A DNA stretch of 8,066 nt, from positions 1-8,066 of the forward strand of contig CAMJMP010000033.1 of assembly GCA_946407055.1 (NCBI GenBank). Reading direction: 5' to 3'. This document shows positions 5,988 to 8,066 of the stretch, one piece after another (the first letter of the stretch is position 1; every line of letters begins with the position of its first letter). A program made the position numbers and the translations under genes. Under the pieces are notes generated by a model. The model was not told where the DNA came from. It saw only the letters and a program-made list of their open reading frames with translations, and did no database searches. This DNA is from an uncultured Mycoplasmatota bacterium. GTDB lineage: Bacteria > Bacillota_I > Bacilli_A > RF39 > UBA660.

Positions 5988-7073
5988 ATGCGTATTATTA
6001 TATCTGCAGGAGGCACTGGAGGACATATCTATCCAGCCTTAGCAATTCTAAAAAAATTTGAAGAAAATGAAAAAGATTTAGAAGTATTATATATCGGTAC
6101 ACATAACCGAATGGAGAAAGATTTAATACCTGCAAGAGGTATACCATATGAAGAGTTAGAAATATATGGTTTTTCTAAAAAAGATATACTATTAGATATT
6201 AAAAATATCTTCTTAATTAATAAAGCAGAGAAGAAATGTCTAAAGATTATGAAAAAATTTAAACCAGACCTAGTATTAGGTATCGGTGGCTATGTAACAT
6301 ATCCTGTTATAAAAGCTGCTGCACGCCTAAAAATAAAAACATTTATTCACGAGCAAAACTCTCATCCAGGAAAGACTAATATAGCTTTACAAAAGGATGC
6401 TGATCTTATTGGTGTATCTTTTAAAGAATCTGCTTCTTTATTTAAAAAAGCTAAAGGAGAAGTATTCTACTCAGGTAATCCATGCGGTGAAAATGCTTTA
6501 TCACTAGAACCGATGGATAAAACAAAACTTGGCTTACATAAAAACAAAAAATTAGTAGTTATTGTAGCTGGATCATTAGGTTCAGCAACTGTTAATGCTA
6601 AAATGGTAGAATTCTTACACAACGCAGAAAAAGAAGATTATGAAGTATTATATATTACTGGTAAAGCATTATATGATGACTTTGTTAAAGAAAATAAATT
6701 TGGTGACAATATTAAAGTATTGCCATATCTAGATAACTTAGCAGCACTATTAAAAGTAGCTGACTTAATAGTTACTAGAGCTGGAGCTTCAACTATGAGT
6801 GAAATTCTTTCACTTAACTTACCAGCAATCTTTATACCATCACCATTCGTTGCCAATAATCATCAATACTACAATGCCCTAGAACTTAAAAACGCAGGTG
6901 CTGGTGAACTCATCGAAGAAAAAGATTTGACAAGTGAAACACTTACGAATAAAATTAATGAAGTGTTAGGTGATCAACACAAAATTGATGCAATGAAAGA
7001 AAATCTTAAAAAGTTAAGCATGAATAATAGTAGTGACTTAATCTATAAGAGATTAAAGGAAATGATTAAATGA
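5988..7073 (+). CDS. murG: MurG, lipid II-forming N-acetylglucosaminyltransferase
   Basis: MurG transfers GlcNAc from UDP-GlcNAc to lipid I on the inner face of the membrane, making lipid II for peptidoglycan. The 361-residue protein is of normal family length and has both GT-B halves. The N-terminal half carries the AGGTGGH loop (7-13), GIGGY (98-102) and HEQNSHPG (from His121), close to the usual HEQN..PG. The C-terminal half carries the nucleotide-sugar region GSLGS (195-199), TRAGASTMSE with Glu272, and NNHQYYNA with His292, Gln293 and Asn296. The start is ATG at 5988, since the sequence from there matches the family N-terminus. It is the first gene of an operon and overlaps murB by ATGA, implying coupled translation. 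In many Bacillota a SEDS gene (ftsW/spoVE) precedes murG; here an unrelated divergent gene does. Confidence 0.97.
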   Translation: MRIIISAGGTGGHIYPALAILKKFEENEKDLEVLYIGTHNRMEKDLIPARGIPYEELEIYGFSKKDILLDIKNIFLINKAEKKCLKIMKKFKPDLVLGIGGYVTYPVIKAAARLKIKTFIHEQNSHPGKTNIALQKDADLIGVSFKESASLFKKAKGEVFYSGNPCGENALSLEPMDKTKLGLHKNKKLVVIVAGSLGSATVNAKMVEFLHNAEKEDYEVLYITGKALYDDFVKENKFGDNIKVLPYLDNLAALLKVADLIVTRAGASTMSEILSLNLPAIFIPSPFVANNHQYYNALELKNAGAGELIEEKDLTSETLTNKINEVLGDQHKIDAMKENLKKLSMNNSSDLIYKRLKEMIK

Positions 7074-7966
7074 AAGAGCTTTTAGAAAATTACGCCGACG
7101 TAGAAGAAAATGTTTCATTAGTAAAACTAAACACTTATCATATCGGTGGCATGGCTAAATATTTAGTAAAGCCAAATTCTATTAACGATTTAGTAGAAGT
7201 ATTAAAAGTATTAAAAGAAAACAAAGTAAATTATTTTATATTAGGAAATGGTTCTAATGTTGTTTTGAACTCTAAATTTTATGAAGGTGTCGTAATAAAA
7301 TTAGATAAAATAAATGGTATTGAAATAAGTCCTGAATTAAATACAGCATATGCTGAAGCAGGAGCTATGATTGGTAAAGTAGCTCTAGAAACAGTTAATA
7401 AAGGGTTAACCGGTTTAGAATTCTCAGCAGGTATACCTGGTACAGTAGGTGGTTGTATTTATGGAAATGCTGGCGCTTATAACGCTTGTATTATGGATTA
7501 TGTAGAATCAGTTACTGTTATAGATGAAGATTTAAATATAAATATTATTAAACATGAAGATATTGAATATGGCTATCGTACAACTATGTTTAAAGAACAA
7601 AAGAAATATGTTATAGTTGCAGCCAAATTCTATTTAAAAGATGGCGATAAAGCTAACTCTTTAGAAATGATTAAAGAACGTCAAGAAAGAAGAGCAGCTA
7701 CACAACCATTAGAGTATCCTTCAGCAGGTTCAGTATTCAGAAACCCTGATGGTGACTATGCAGGAAGATTAATTGAATTCTGTGGTTTAAAAGGCGCTCG
7801 TATTGGTGGAGCAGAAGTATCTGAAAAACATGCCAACTTTGTAATTAATAAAGAAAATGCTTCAAGTAAAGATGTTCATGATTTAATTTGTTATATTCAT
7901 GACACTGTTTTAGATAAAACAAATGTTGATTTAGAAATAGAACAAGAATTTATTGGTTGGGAGTAA
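7070..7966 (+). CDS. murB: MurB, UDP-N-acetylenolpyruvoylglucosamine reductase
   Basis: MurB is a cytoplasmic FAD enzyme that uses NADPH to reduce UDP-GlcNAc-enolpyruvate to UDP-MurNAc, the second committed step of peptidoglycan precursor synthesis. The 298-residue protein has the type II length common in Bacillota. The FAD-binding domain shows GNGSN (59-63) and AGIPGTVGG (120-128) followed by GNAGAY. The catalytic region has YGYRTT (Arg170) and SAGSVFRNP, where Ser221 is the expected proton donor. The end DLEIEQEFIGW supplies the conserved glutamate (Glu289 or Glu291). Its ATG overlaps the murG stop (ATGA) and is preceded by AAAGGA (7055-7060), 9 bases upstream. All expected catalytic residues are present. 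Confidence 0.97.
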   Translation: MKELLENYADVEENVSLVKLNTYHIGGMAKYLVKPNSINDLVEVLKVLKENKVNYFILGNGSNVVLNSKFYEGVVIKLDKINGIEISPELNTAYAEAGAMIGKVALETVNKGLTGLEFSAGIPGTVGGCIYGNAGAYNACIMDYVESVTVIDEDLNINIIKHEDIEYGYRTTMFKEQKKYVIVAAKFYLKDGDKANSLEMIKERQERRAATQPLEYPSAGSVFRNPDGDYAGRLIEFCGLKGARIGGAEVSEKHANFVINKENASSKDVHDLICYIHDTVLDKTNVDLEIEQEFIGWE

Positions 7967-7971
7967 TATAA

Positions 7972-8066
7972 ATGAGTAGGGTAAGTAAGAAAAGGAGAAA
8001 GAAATTAAGAGTAAAACTATTACTTAAAATATTATTAGTAATAGCTATATTCTTTTGTATAATCCA
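7972..8066 (+). CDS. Probable FtsQ/DivIB cell-division protein, N-terminal fragment (cut by window end)
   Basis: Only 31 codons are visible. They encode a strongly basic tail (MSRVSKKRRKKLRVK) followed by a hydrophobic stretch from about residue 16 to the window edge, which is the start of a single-pass membrane protein with its N-terminus inside. In Bacillota murB is often followed by divIB/ftsQ, a divisome protein with exactly this layout. The gene begins 5 bases after murB, and GGGAG (7959-7963) within the end of murB lies 8 bases before the ATG. The POTRA and beta domains that would prove the call are outside the window, so the identity rests on context and the tail-helix pattern. Confidence 0.6.
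   Translation, partial: MSRVSKKRRKKLRVKLLLKILLVIAIFFCII

Noticed and set aside
6570..6590. MurG GSLGS in place of the textbook GGSQGA
   Set aside because: This position varies within the family, and the other donor-site residues are intact, so it is not a sign of lost activity.
1..8066. CRISPR array, tRNA, rRNA, insertion sequence or prophage
   Set aside because: No regularly spaced repeats, cloverleaf, transposase or attachment-site pattern was seen on either strand.

Overview
The window reads as chromosomal DNA from a low-GC Gram-positive bacterium (Bacillota, or a wall-bearing relative in the Bacilli/Erysipelotrichia range). The evidence is strong A+T bias, purine-rich ribosome binding sites, sigma-A-type promoters with good -10 boxes, and a murG-murB-ftsQ/divIB order typical of the division and cell-wall cluster of Bacillota. 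Tryptophan is encoded by TGG, and TGA acts as a stop for the sensor kinase and murG, so the standard bacterial code applies and not the mycoplasma code. The species cannot be named from the sequence alone. Genes are tightly packed and no gene-free stretch exceeds 300 bases; the longest is about 155 bases, between the minus-strand gene and murG.

Left part (1-5182): a single-gene unit for a 619-residue AMP-binding (ANL superfamily) enzyme has its own promoter and a hairpin terminator folded over its stop codon. Next come two genes that together hold a full multistep phosphorelay: a predicted seven-helix membrane hybrid histidine kinase with two receiver domains, and a soluble Hpt-linker-receiver protein. 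Each has an extended -10 promoter (TGnTATAAT) just before it. A bidirectional terminator closes this part. No DNA-binding or enzymatic output domain occurs in the relay, so its output must be elsewhere or act by protein contact. The adjacent acyl-adenylating enzyme is one candidate partner, but that is inference from position only.

Middle (5161-5987): a minus-strand gene of 223 residues has no family I recognise. It starts at TTG behind a strong GAGGAGG site. Its promoter contains a perfect 16-base palindrome between -35 and -10, which looks like a repressor operator. The same intergenic space carries the divergent promoter for murG.

Right part (5988-8066): murG and murB overlap by ATGA, and after 5 bases there follows the start of a gene encoding a basic tail and a membrane helix, most likely ftsQ/divIB, cut by the window edge. 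MurB makes UDP-MurNAc in the cytoplasm, MurG adds GlcNAc to lipid I at the inner membrane face, and FtsQ/DivIB works in the divisome, so this is a cell-wall synthesis and division operon.
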